In this document: in pieces, positions 8,468 through 17,090 of the stretch
How the letters are laid out: every line of letters begins with the position of its first letter
Numbering within the stretch: position 1 is the stretch's first letter
Program-made: the position numbers and the translations under genes
Virus record (IMG/VR): IMGVR_UViG_3300037071_006404
Span: 1 to 33,251 of that record
Reading direction: 5' to 3' (one strand)
Source: a virus
Length of the DNA stretch: 33,251 nt
The notes under the pieces: model-generated
What the model was told of the DNA's origin: nothing
The model's input: only the letters and a program-made list of their open reading frames with translations
Database searches by the model: none

Positions 8468-10536
8468 TGGCCCTGCCGGTCGACATCTACGGCCAGACGG
8501 TCCCGTTCGACGACGGGACCGGCGTGGCGGCGCCCTGGCCGCCGGCCGACTGGCAGCTGCCGCAGGTCGCCGCGCCGCCCGTCCCGGCTCCGATCGAGCC
8601 GGTGGTGGCCCTGCCGCCGGCACCGTTGCCCGGGCTCGATCCGGCGGCGGAGATGACCTTCGCGCCCGACGACCTCAGCCTGCCGCAGCCGGCTCCGGGC
8701 CCGGCGCCGGCGCCCGCGCCGTGGGCGCCGCCGGAGTGGGACATCGCCACGCGTCCGGCCGAGCTACCGCCCGCCGCCGCTCAGCCGGCCGCGCCGGACC
8801 TCGGCGCCGAGCTCGACTTCGCGCCCGACGACTTCGCCGACGACCCGGCGACGACCGATGAGCTTGCGCGCCAGGGTGCGCTCTCCCCCGAGGACTTCGC
8901 GGCCGAGACCGAGGCACGCAAGATCGCGCGCGAGCAGTTCGCGAGCGACCGCCGCGACCAGCTCGCGGCCGAGAACGCCCAGGCCGAGCGCGACAACCTG
9001 CGCGCCCGCGCCCGCGCCGACGCCCGCGCGGCGCAGGAGTCGCTCGACATCGCCGCCGACGTCGAGGACCTCCGCAAGCGCGAGCCCGACCAGGCCCGCT
9101 ACTACAAGAACGCCAACCCCATCGAGACGATCCTGACCGGCATCGCCGCGGTCCTCGGCGGCTACATCAACCCGGGCGGCCCGAATGGGGCGATCGACCT
9201 GATGAAGTCCCGCATCAACGCGGACATCGACGAGCAGGTCCGCGACCTCAACGACGCCGGCCGCCAGCTCGAGAAGCGCCAGGGCGCGGTGGCCGACCTC
9301 TACGCCAGGAACGGCGACGCCTTCCGGTCCGCCGAGACCGCACGCCTCGCCGCATGGCAGGGCGTCGACGAGCAGCTCGCCGCCGAGGCGGCCAAGTACG
9401 ACCCGCGCGGCACCGCCGCTCAGCGCATCATCGCCGCCCGGACCGCGGCTCAGGCCGAGAAGGCCAAGTCGGCCGCCGTGCTCGAGGAGAAGCTCTACAC
9501 CCGCGCGCGCGACGACGAGAAGTTTCAGCTCGAGAAGGACAAGTACGCCGAGACCGTCCGCTCGCGCCGCCAGTCCGCCGGCGAGGCCTCCGCGGGGCGC
9601 CGCGCGGCCGACGAGCGCTGGATGTTCGAGAACGGGGCGACCCGCGACGCCAGCGGCAAGCTCGTCCGCGACCCAAACGCGCCCGGGAAGCCGCTCAGCC
9701 CGTCGGACCAGCGCGCCGAGCAGGCCCTGGTCGTCCGCGACGCCATCACGGGCAAGGAGCTCGGCAAGGCCGACAACCCCGATCGCGTCAAGGCGGCCGA
9801 CGAGGCGCAGAAGGCCGGCCACGCCGTCGAGCAGAACCTCCGACGGATGCGGCAGCTCCGCCAGGAAATCGGCACGACCGTCGGCAACCGCTTCTTCCGC
9901 GGCTCGGAGAACGACACCCGCGTCGCCGAGTACGAGGCCCTTGCCGACCAGACCGCCACCCTCATGGCCAAGGCCGACGATCCGGCCTCGACCGTCCGCG
10001 ACGCCGAGAAGGAGGCCGTCATCAGGAAGCGCCTCCCGATGTTCGAGACGCTGACCGGCGAGGGCGCCGACGCTGCCGGCGGCCGCGAGAAGGCGGCGCT
10101 CGACGCCGTCCGCGGCGCGGTCAACCGCCACATGAAGGCGGCCAACGTGAAGGACTACGACCTCGGGTCCTTCTACCAGGACGAGGAGAAGCCCGACGAG
10201 ACGCCGGCGAAGAGCGCGGCGCGCGCGGCCGCGGCGTACAAGCCCGAGCAGCTCGAGGGCATCTTCGGCGGCGTCGAGACCCACGACCCCCGGACGAACA
10301 CCACGACCAGGTCGAAGGGGTTCGGCGACAAGTACCTGCTCAACGACCTGCAGGTGACAGCGCCCGTCCAGGCGCTCGAGCAGGCGGCGATCGCGGGGGC
10401 GCGGGACGGCGCCGCGCCCGCCGCGGTCGAGGACGGGCGCAAGGCCGTCGAGTACCTCCAGACCCTCGCGGCGGACACCTCGAACCCGAGCGCGGCGCTC
10501 GCGCGGCAGGCGCTCGACCGCATGGGGGCCCCGTAG
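8467..10536 (+). CDS. Putative internal virion (ejection) protein, 689 aa
   Basis: The GTG start at 8467 shares one base with the preceding TAG stop, so translation is coupled. Residues 1-130 are strongly Pro/Ala-rich and probably disordered. Residues ~150-460 are long charged helices rich in Ala, Arg, Glu and Asp, typical of coiled coil. A short hydrophobic Gly-containing segment (IETILTGIAAVLGGYINPGG) lies near residue 225. The last 200 residues are helical with many Ala. No enzyme motif is visible. Size, helical content and place after the tail tube genes resemble the internal or ejection proteins that short-tailed phages release into the cell envelope. This is inference. Confidence 0.55.
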   Translation: MALPVDIYGQTVPFDDGTGVAAPWPPADWQLPQVAAPPVPAPIEPVVALPPAPLPGLDPAAEMTFAPDDLSLPQPAPGPAPAPAPWAPPEWDIATRPAELPPAAAQPAAPDLGAELDFAPDDFADDPATTDELARQGALSPEDFAAETEARKIAREQFASDRRDQLAAENAQAERDNLRARARADARAAQESLDIAADVEDLRKREPDQARYYKNANPIETILTGIAAVLGGYINPGGPNGAIDLMKSRINADIDEQVRDLNDAGRQLEKRQGAVADLYARNGDAFRSAETARLAAWQGVDEQLAAEAAKYDPRGTAAQRIIAARTAAQAEKAKSAAVLEEKLYTRARDDEKFQLEKDKYAETVRSRRQSAGEASAGRRAADERWMFENGATRDASGKLVRDPNAPGKPLSPSDQRAEQALVVRDAITGKELGKADNPDRVKAADEAQKAGHAVEQNLRRMRQLRQEIGTTVGNRFFRGSENDTRVAEYEALADQTATLMAKADDPASTVRDAEKEAVIRKRLPMFETLTGEGADAAGGREKAALDAVRGAVNRHMKAANVKDYDLGSFYQDEEKPDETPAKSAARAAAAYKPEQLEGIFGGVETHDPRTNTTTRSKGFGDKYLLNDLQVTAPVQALEQAAIAGARDGAAPAAVEDGRKAVEYLQTLAADTSNPSAALARQALDRMGAP

Positions 10537-13005
10537 ATGCCGCCCGAGCTCGACCAGGTCGACCCCGAGAAGGTCTACGAGCTCGTCGACGCCGACGGGA
10601 ACGTGGCCTATCGGAAGGGTGCGCACCTCGACAAGGCGTTCGCCCTCGGGATGCGGCTCCGCTCCGCCGGCGATGACGTCGCAGCGCTCCAGCAGGAGGG
10701 GGAGGAGCGGTTCTTCACCACGCCGGAGCAGCAGGCCGGCGCGGTGGTCCGCGGCGCGCTGAGCGGCGCCACGCTCGGCGGGTCCGACCTCATCGATCGT
10801 GGGGTGGACAGCCCCGGCCAGCTCGAGCTGAAGCGGCTCGCCCGCGAGCACAACGCCGGCAAGGTCGCGGTCGCCGAGCTCGCCGGCGCCGCGATCCCGG
10901 CGCTGGTGTCAGGCGGGGCCGGCGCGATCGGCACGGCGGCGCGCGCCACCCCGGCCGGGCTCTCGGCCGCGATCGGCACCGGCCTCGCAGCCGCGGCGCC
11001 GGGCGCCGGGTTCGCCGCGCGTGCGGGCCGCGCAGCCGCGGGCTTCGCGGTCGAGGGGGCGATCCAGGGCGCCGGGCAGGGCATCGCCGAGCTCGCCCAG
11101 GCCGAGGACCCGCTCACGATCGAACGCGCGGCCTCCGTCATCGGCTCCAACGCCCTTTTCGGGGGGACGATCGGCGCGGTCATCGGCGCCGGCGGCGTGG
11201 CCACGGTCGAGGGCGGCCGAACGGTGGCCAAGGGCCTGAAGCGGAGCCGCGAGCTCGTGGGGGACCTCGGCGGCAAGCTCCGCGGCCAGGCCGCCGGCGA
11301 GGACCTCGCCGCGCTCGATCGGAAGGGACTCCGCGCCGCCCGCGACGCTCACCTCGACGAGCTCCAGGCCGGCGAGCTCGCGCAGCGGACCGCCGCCCGC
11401 GAGGCCGCCGCCGGCGCGCTCGCGCCGCACCGCGCCGCGGTCGACGACTCGGGCGCCTGGCTGGTGGTCGAGGGGGAGTCGGCCAAGAACCTGGTCAAGG
11501 CGAAGCGGGCGCTCAGGTCCGCGCTCGACGACCCGAAGGGGCTCGCGCGGAACCCCCAGCAGGCCCTGAAGGCCCTCCGGGTCGAGGAGTCGGCGCTCGA
11601 GCGCGCGATCGCCGACGCCCCGGGGACGCTCGAGAAGCTCGCCGCCGAGGACGCCAAGCTCGCCCAGCTCGAGCGGGCGACGATGCCCGACAACGCGGCC
11701 GAGATCGTCTTCCAGGGCAAGACGGCCAAGCGTTACGGCCAGTTCGATCAGACCGTCCGGGTCTCAGCCAAGGACCCGCAGATCAGCGTCCCACGCGAGC
11801 AGGCGGCCCGCTTCCTCGACGCGCTCGAGCGCGGCGAGGTCCACGGGATGAGGGTCAAGGCCCTCGAGGAGGGGGTGCCGCGGGCCCTCCAGAGCAACCG
11901 CGCCGCCCAGGCACAGATCGAAGCCGCCGCCGCCGCGCCGACCCCGCGCTTCGAGCTCAAGTCCGACCGGCTCGCTGCGATCGCCGAGGCCGAGGACGCC
12001 CTGGCCGAGCGCGGCAAGAAGGGGCTCATCGAGCAGATGGTCCAGGGCTCGGTCTACGGCGCGGCCGTGGGCGCGATGCCGGCGATGCCGTTCGGCAGCG
12101 TCCTCGCTCCGCTCCTCGGCGCCAAGGTCTCGGGCGCGGTCACCGGGCTCGTGTTCGGCCGCGGCGCGCGCGCTGTGGCGGACGCCTCCGAGCGGACCGC
12201 GCGCGCGGTGGCGGCGTTCGTCGAGACCGGCAAAAAGGTCGGGCCCGCGGCGCCACCGCTCGCGACCAAGGTCCTCGGCTCGGTCGCGTTCGCGCCGCCG
12301 CCGAAGCGCGCGGCCGAGCTGCCGGGCAAGGCCGCGCCCGGCCTCCTCGAGACCTACAAGAAGCGCGAGGCCGAGCTCTACTCCCAGGTCACGACCGACG
12401 CGACCGGGCGCGTGGTCATGAGCCCGGCGGCGCGCCGGCAGGTCGCCGAGCGCCTGGCGCCGGTCCACGTCCTCTCGCCGCGGCTCGCCGACCAGCTCGA
12501 GACGATGGCGGCGCGCCGCCTCGAGTTCCTCGCCTCGAAGCTGCCGAAGCGGCCCGACTTCGCCGCGATGCAGATGGGCCCGGACCGCTGGCGGCCGAGC
12601 GACATGGACATGCGGAAGTTCGCCCGCTACGTCGCCGCGGTCGAGGACCCCGGCGCGGTCGAGGAGCGCCTAGCGCAGGGAACGGTGACGCCGGAGGACG
12701 CCGAGGCCTACCGCACGGTCTACCCCGAGCGGTTCAACGACCTCCGCCGCCAGGTCCTCGCGAAGGTCGGCGAGCTCCGCGCCACGCTGCCGTTCGAGAG
12801 GCGGATCGCGCTCTCCATCTTTACCGGCGTCCCGGTCGATCCAGCGATGCAGCCGTCGACCATCCGGCGCCTGCAGGCGCAGTTCGCGATCGAGCCCGGC
12901 TCGGTCGGCGGCACCCAGTCCCCTGCGGCCGCGCCGCAGGGCGGAAGCATCGCGCGCGAGAGCAGCGAGAAGCCCACCCCCGCGCAAGAGCGCGCGAGCG
13001 CATAG
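10537..13005 (+). CDS. Putative internal virion (ejection) protein with hydrophobic Ala/Gly core, 822 aa
   Basis: ATG follows the previous stop immediately. Residues 70-235 contain a run of Ala/Gly-rich hydrophobic segments, for example LVSGGAGAIGTAARATPAGL and SNALFGGTIGAVIGAGGVA. These look like amphipathic membrane-inserting stretches. Another Ala/Gly segment is near residue 510 (YGAAVGAMPAMPFGSVLAPL). The remainder is charged helix. Such alternation of coiled coil and Ala/Gly-rich segments is common in podovirus ejection proteins, which form a conduit across the envelope. The protein ends with a basic, disordered tail. Function is inferred from composition and from its pairing with the gene before it. 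Confidence 0.55.
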   Translation: MPPELDQVDPEKVYELVDADGNVAYRKGAHLDKAFALGMRLRSAGDDVAALQQEGEERFFTTPEQQAGAVVRGALSGATLGGSDLIDRGVDSPGQLELKRLAREHNAGKVAVAELAGAAIPALVSGGAGAIGTAARATPAGLSAAIGTGLAAAAPGAGFAARAGRAAAGFAVEGAIQGAGQGIAELAQAEDPLTIERAASVIGSNALFGGTIGAVIGAGGVATVEGGRTVAKGLKRSRELVGDLGGKLRGQAAGEDLAALDRKGLRAARDAHLDELQAGELAQRTAAREAAAGALAPHRAAVDDSGAWLVVEGESAKNLVKAKRALRSALDDPKGLARNPQQALKALRVEESALERAIADAPGTLEKLAAEDAKLAQLERATMPDNAAEIVFQGKTAKRYGQFDQTVRVSAKDPQISVPREQAARFLDALERGEVHGMRVKALEEGVPRALQSNRAAQAQIEAAAAAPTPRFELKSDRLAAIAEAEDALAERGKKGLIEQMVQGSVYGAAVGAMPAMPFGSVLAPLLGAKVSGAVTGLVFGRGARAVADASERTARAVAAFVETGKKVGPAAPPLATKVLGSVAFAPPPKRAAELPGKAAPGLLETYKKREAELYSQVTTDATGRVVMSPAARRQVAERLAPVHVLSPRLADQLETMAARRLEFLASKLPKRPDFAAMQMGPDRWRPSDMDMRKFARYVAAVEDPGAVEERLAQGTVTPEDAEAYRTVYPERFNDLRRQVLAKVGELRATLPFERRIALSIFTGVPVDPAMQPSTIRRLQAQFAIEPGSVGGTQSPAAAPQGGSIARESSEKPTPAQERASA

Positions 13006-13016
13006 GAGACCTGACC

Positions 13017-13373
13017 ATGAGCCGCTTCGGAAACTTCACCCTGTTCGAGGGCACCGTTGCCAACGGGCAGACCGTCTACATCGGCGTCCCGATCCACGAC
13101 GGCGTCATCGGGCTCCAGGTCGCCTGGCTGGACGCCACCGCGTCCGCGACCGTGACGCTCGAGCTCACGAGCTGGGGCGTCGAGGATGCGCCGGTCAGCG
13201 ATGCCGGCTCGGCCTGGCACTGGAAGGGCTCGGGCGAGACCATCACCGGCCCGGCCGCCAGCGCCGCGGGCTCGACGCTCATCCACCTCGAGAACGTCCG
13301 GCAGCGGCGGGCGCGGCTCAAGATCGTCGGCGCCGCCGCTTCGCCGATGGTGGTCCTGAACGGCGCCGCATGA
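13017..13373 (+). CDS. Small beta-rich virion protein, 118 aa
   Basis: AGGAG precedes the ATG, and the stop overlaps the next start (ATGA). The sequence NFTLFEGTVANGQTVYIGVP at the N-terminus and regular alternation of hydrophobic residues suggest a single beta-sandwich domain, ending AASPMVVLNGAA. It has no Cys and no membrane segment. It stands between the ejection-type proteins and the PKD/lectin-like protein. A role as a small tail or baseplate-like accessory is possible. No family is recognised. Confidence 0.55.
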   Translation: MSRFGNFTLFEGTVANGQTVYIGVPIHDGVIGLQVAWLDATASATVTLELTSWGVEDAPVSDAGSAWHWKGSGETITGPAASAAGSTLIHLENVRQRRARLKIVGAAASPMVVLNGAA

Positions 13374-14392
13374 GCTCGCTGCGCACAGGCCTCGTCCGCG
13401 GTCTGACGTCCGGCCTCCAGGCCGGCCCGAACCCGTGGGACGGCGAGGAGGAGCCACCGCCCGACAACGACGGGCCGACGGCCGCCTTCTCATCCGTCGT
13501 GACAGGCCTGTCCGTCCAGTTCACCGACGAGAGCACCGACAGCGACGGAACCATCGTCGCGTGGGAGTGGGACTTCGGTGACGGACAGACCAGCACCGAG
13601 CAGAACCCGGTCCACGTCTACGTGCTCGTCGGGACCTATACGGTCACCCTGACCGTCACGGACAACGACGCCGCCGAGGACGACGTCCAGCACGACGCAA
13701 CCGCAGTCGTCGGCCGCGACGGGCCGAGCAACTGGTACGTCCCGCAGACGGCGGCTCAGTTCACCGCCCTCGGTCTTGCGGCGCCCGACTGGCTCTACCT
13801 CTGCCAGGAAGCTAGCGGCGATCTTGCCCCGACCATCGGGGCAATCTCGCTCGTGGCAGCGGGAACGGGCCACCTGTACCAGCAGTCAGTCACCGGCTGG
13901 ACTCGCAAGTTCGTGGGTCTCGACGGGGCAACCTCCGGGCAAGCCTGGCGCACGACCAACGCGGCGCTGGACGTCGGCACCAACGAGTCTTTTGCCATGG
14001 TGGTTTACGCCAGCCATGCGAGCACGGGCAACCGAGCCATTTTCGTCGCCCAGGGCGCCAACGATCTACTCCGCGCGACCCTGACCACCGGCCTGCTGCG
14101 AACGCTGCACAACAACGTCGGCGCCGACGGCGCCATCGACCACGCCAACATCGCGGTGGCGCACCAGCTGTGCTGGTACCGCAACTGCGCCTCCAGCGCC
14201 AGCGGCGCCGTGTCGGAGCTCGAGGCCATCGCCGGCACACACAACGGCACCGCCCGCGCCGGCCAGGTTCGTGGTCTTGGGCCACAGGGGGCCACCGCGT
14301 GCCCCTCCGCTCGCTACGGCTTTGTTGCCATCTACAAGGGCACCAACGCCGAGCGCGACTGGGCCGCATATCTCACCGCGCTGAGGGGGTAG
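13370..14392 (+). CDS. PKD-domain plus lectin-like virion adhesion protein, 340 aa
   Basis: After a short leader, residues ~37-112 form a PKD (polycystic kidney disease) domain. The diagnostic WEWDFGDGQTS segment is followed by HVYVLVGTYTVTLTVTDNDA. Residues ~118-340 look like a concanavalin/laminin-G-like jellyroll: strands such as WLYLCQEASGDLAPTIGAIS, SFAMVVYASHASTGNRAIF and a final ARYGFVAIYKGTNAERDW. PKD and LamG-like folds in phage particles usually bind carbohydrate or decorate the virion. The ATG overlaps the preceding stop (ATGA). It is likely an exposed receptor-binding or decoration protein, just before the tail spike genes. Domain calls are from remembered motifs. Confidence 0.7.
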   Translation: MSSLRTGLVRGLTSGLQAGPNPWDGEEEPPPDNDGPTAAFSSVVTGLSVQFTDESTDSDGTIVAWEWDFGDGQTSTEQNPVHVYVLVGTYTVTLTVTDNDAAEDDVQHDATAVVGRDGPSNWYVPQTAAQFTALGLAAPDWLYLCQEASGDLAPTIGAISLVAAGTGHLYQQSVTGWTRKFVGLDGATSGQAWRTTNAALDVGTNESFAMVVYASHASTGNRAIFVAQGANDLLRATLTTGLLRTLHNNVGADGAIDHANIAVAHQLCWYRNCASSASGAVSELEAIAGTHNGTARAGQVRGLGPQGATACPSARYGFVAIYKGTNAERDWAAYLTALRG

Positions 14393-14399
14393 GAGAGCC

Positions 14400-17090
14400 A
14401 TGCCGCACATGCCGTCGTCCGGGCAGCCGGTAAATCCTGGGGTCCTCGACGACATCACCGCGCTGGAGGACGCCCTCGAGGCCGAGATCGCCGCGCGCAT
14501 CGCCGCTGACGCTGCCGAAGCTGCAACGCGGGCGGCTGCGGACACCGGTGCCGCGGGTGGCGACCTGGCGGGGAACTACCCGAACCCGGCTGTCCGCGAC
14601 ATCACGCTCGCCGGCGAGGCGCAGGGGGACATCTACTACCGCGGCGCCTCGGGCCTCGAGCGGCTGCCCGCAGGGACGAGCGGCGATTTCCTGAAGACGC
14701 TCGGGCCCGGCGCGAACCCGCTCTGGGCGGCGGCGGGTGGTGGTGGCGGCGGGACCGGCGCGTCGAACCTCCTCAACATCCGCGACTACGAGGACGAGGT
14801 CGTGTCCGGCGACTGGGGGCCGGCGTTCGAGGCGGCCATCCTCGATTTTCAGGCGGCTGCGGTCGCCGGCGACCCGTGCGGCGGCATCTTCGTGCCGGCC
14901 GATCCGGTCCCGTACGACTGCGCCAAGGTCTTCGGCTCGCAAACGCTCTACTCCATCGAGCTCCGCGGCCTGACCAACTTCGTCCTGCAGGGCGAAGGCC
15001 CGGGCTCGGTCATCCGCATGAAGGCGCAGGACGCTGGCGGCTCTGACTGGGCTCTGATCAAGATCAACGACGGCTCGTCGGGCATCACGATCCGCGACCT
15101 CACGCTCGACGGCAACAAGTCGAATATTACGAACCTCGATGGCGGCGAGCAGACCCACTGCGTCTTGGTCGGCCAGGGGCTGACGACCGGCTCACGCGCC
15201 GGCTTTGCCCGAAACGTCGGGTTCTACAACGTCCACTTCAAGGACCCGGACGGCGACGGAATCTTCCTGCTCGGCGCCGGTACCTGGACCGACGGGTTCG
15301 ACGTCTCCGACGTCAAGATCGTCAACTGCCGGTTCACCGGCAGCGACCGAAACGGCCTGTCGATCAGTCGCGCGGTGCAGGACGTGCTGGTAGCGGGCTG
15401 CTACTTCACGGACATCGAGAACAACAACTTGGAGTCCGAGCCCACCGGCACCGGCACGGTTCCGCCGCGCCGCCTGACGTTCGTCCACAACCACATCGAC
15501 CACACGGGCAACCCGGGCGCCACGGGCATGTCGTTCTCGGGCACCGCGGGCACGGTCCCGCCCGACCAGATCGAGAAGATCTTGATGGCCCACAACCACA
15601 TCGCCGGCGCGCGAGTGGGTGGCACCGACATCAAGAACTCGATCTTCGCTTTCAACACGGTCGAGCTCGGCTCGACGGCTGCGACCAGCGACGGCGACCC
15701 GGTGTGGATGTTCCGCGGCCTCCTGACCAACTGTGCGGTGGTCGGGAACAAGGTCATCCGCCCCGTAGGCGCCGACGCCGGACCGACGATGAACTTCGAG
15801 GGCCTGAGCGGTTACTTCCCGGACGGCCTCTACATCGCCGACAACGAGTGCGTGCAGGGCACGTGCGGCGGTTTCGGCACCGCGCACATCATCAACGTCC
15901 AGCAGGCGAGCAACTCGCGGATTGTCCGCAACACGGTTCGCAGCCTCTATCCCGGGCACACGTTCACGGCGACCCACGGCAGCGACACGCTGACGATCAC
16001 GGGCCACGGGTTCACGACGACCCAGGGTCTGTGTCGTCTTTCGAACTCGGGCGGGGCGCTGCCGACGGGCCTCTCGACCGGCACCGAATACTACGTCCGC
16101 GTCATCGACGCCGACACGATCCAGGTAGCCACCAATCGTCGGCGGGCGGGGCAGACGGTGACCTCGTTTGATCACACGACCGAGCGCGGGACGATCTCCC
16201 CCGACGGCCACGGGTATTCGACCGGCGACGGTCCAGTCGTGCTCGCAAACACGGGTGGCGCTGTTCCGACCGGGCTGGCCGTGGCGACCAACTACTGGGT
16301 CATCTCCATCTCGGCGACTCAGTTCCAGCTTGCCGCCAGCTCGGTTGACGCCATCGCTCTGACGCCGGTCGCGTTCTCGTCGAACGGCACCGGGACGACG
16401 ACGATCCACATGCCGGCCCTCTTCTCGGACAACGGCACGGGCACGCACACGCTCGACATGCGACTCGAGGCGGGGATCAAGTTCGCCACGACCAACGCCG
16501 ATGTGGATGACGTCGACATCTCGTTCAACCAGGTCCTCGGAAGCGAGGGCGGGATGACGATGAATGCGGGCATCGCCTGCGGCGCCGCCACGGGCGACAT
16601 CGACCACATCTCCTTGCTCGGGAACAAGATCTATGGCGCTGCGTCGCGCTTCTCCTTCGAGGAGGGAGGTGGCGGCGTCTTCACGACCCCGCCACTGATC
16701 TCCCTGAACGGTGGCGGCAGCTACACGACCGAGATCTCCGGGTTCTCGGACGTCTACCCGTTCCAGATCGGCGGCAACCAGGGTGGCATCGGCGAATTCA
16801 TCGGCAACGGGTCGCCGGAGGGCGTCGTTGCCGCTGCGGTGGGGAGTCGCTACTCAGCGAAGGACGGCGCCGCCGGGACCTCGCACTGGATCAAGGAGAC
16901 CGGCGGCACCGGCAGTACTGGATGGGTGGCGCTAGCGACGTCGGCCTATGTCCGGGTCGGCACCGGCGACCCCGAGGGCGTCGTGACGGCAGGAATCGGA
17001 ACCATCTTCCTCCGCACCGACGGCAGCTCGGGGGCAAGTCTGTACAGCAAGGTCTCCGGCGCAGGCAACACCGGGTGGGAGGTGATCTAA
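14400..17090 (+). CDS. Tail spike/fibre with right-handed beta-helix and inserted modules, 896 aa
   Basis: AGGAG precedes the ATG. Residues ~45-120 carry the common tail-fibre motifs GGDLAGNYPNPAVRDITLAG and SGDFLKTLGPGANPLWAA. A poly-Gly hinge follows. Residues ~125-518 and ~688-800 have the periodic short strands and Asn ladders of a pectate-lyase-like right-handed beta-helix, for example ITIRDLTLDGNKSNITN and FVHNHIDHTGNPGATG. The helix is interrupted at about residues 520-687 by two tandem copies of a small module (HGF-TT-Q / GALPTGL / YYVRV). The end has two similar repeats, GSPEGVVAAAVGSRYSA and GDPEGVVTAGIGTIF, each closing with TGW, as in many fibre C-termini. It probably binds or cleaves surface polysaccharide. 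No catalytic residues are assignable. Confidence 0.8.
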   Translation: MPHMPSSGQPVNPGVLDDITALEDALEAEIAARIAADAAEAATRAAADTGAAGGDLAGNYPNPAVRDITLAGEAQGDIYYRGASGLERLPAGTSGDFLKTLGPGANPLWAAAGGGGGGTGASNLLNIRDYEDEVVSGDWGPAFEAAILDFQAAAVAGDPCGGIFVPADPVPYDCAKVFGSQTLYSIELRGLTNFVLQGEGPGSVIRMKAQDAGGSDWALIKINDGSSGITIRDLTLDGNKSNITNLDGGEQTHCVLVGQGLTTGSRAGFARNVGFYNVHFKDPDGDGIFLLGAGTWTDGFDVSDVKIVNCRFTGSDRNGLSISRAVQDVLVAGCYFTDIENNNLESEPTGTGTVPPRRLTFVHNHIDHTGNPGATGMSFSGTAGTVPPDQIEKILMAHNHIAGARVGGTDIKNSIFAFNTVELGSTAATSDGDPVWMFRGLLTNCAVVGNKVIRPVGADAGPTMNFEGLSGYFPDGLYIADNECVQGTCGGFGTAHIINVQQASNSRIVRNTVRSLYPGHTFTATHGSDTLTITGHGFTTTQGLCRLSNSGGALPTGLSTGTEYYVRVIDADTIQVATNRRRAGQTVTSFDHTTERGTISPDGHGYSTGDGPVVLANTGGAVPTGLAVATNYWVISISATQFQLAASSVDAIALTPVAFSSNGTGTTTIHMPALFSDNGTGTHTLDMRLEAGIKFATTNADVDDVDISFNQVLGSEGGMTMNAGIACGAATGDIDHISLLGNKIYGAASRFSFEEGGGGVFTTPPLISLNGGGSYTTEISGFSDVYPFQIGGNQGGIGEFIGNGSPEGVVAAAVGSRYSAKDGAAGTSHWIKETGGTGSTGWVALATSAYVRVGTGDPEGVVTAGIGTIFLRTDGSSGASLYSKVSGAGNTGWEVI

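Noticed and set aside
8764-10851. Long minus-strand open frame (695 codons) opposite the ejection-type proteins
   Set aside because: Same reason; it spans two real + strand genes and has shadow composition (Leu/Gly/Arg/Val-rich).
15192-16607. Long minus-strand open frame opposite the beta-helix spike
   Set aside because: No motif and Arg/Val/Asp-rich shadow composition. The spike's strand and Asn-ladder pattern lies on the + strand.
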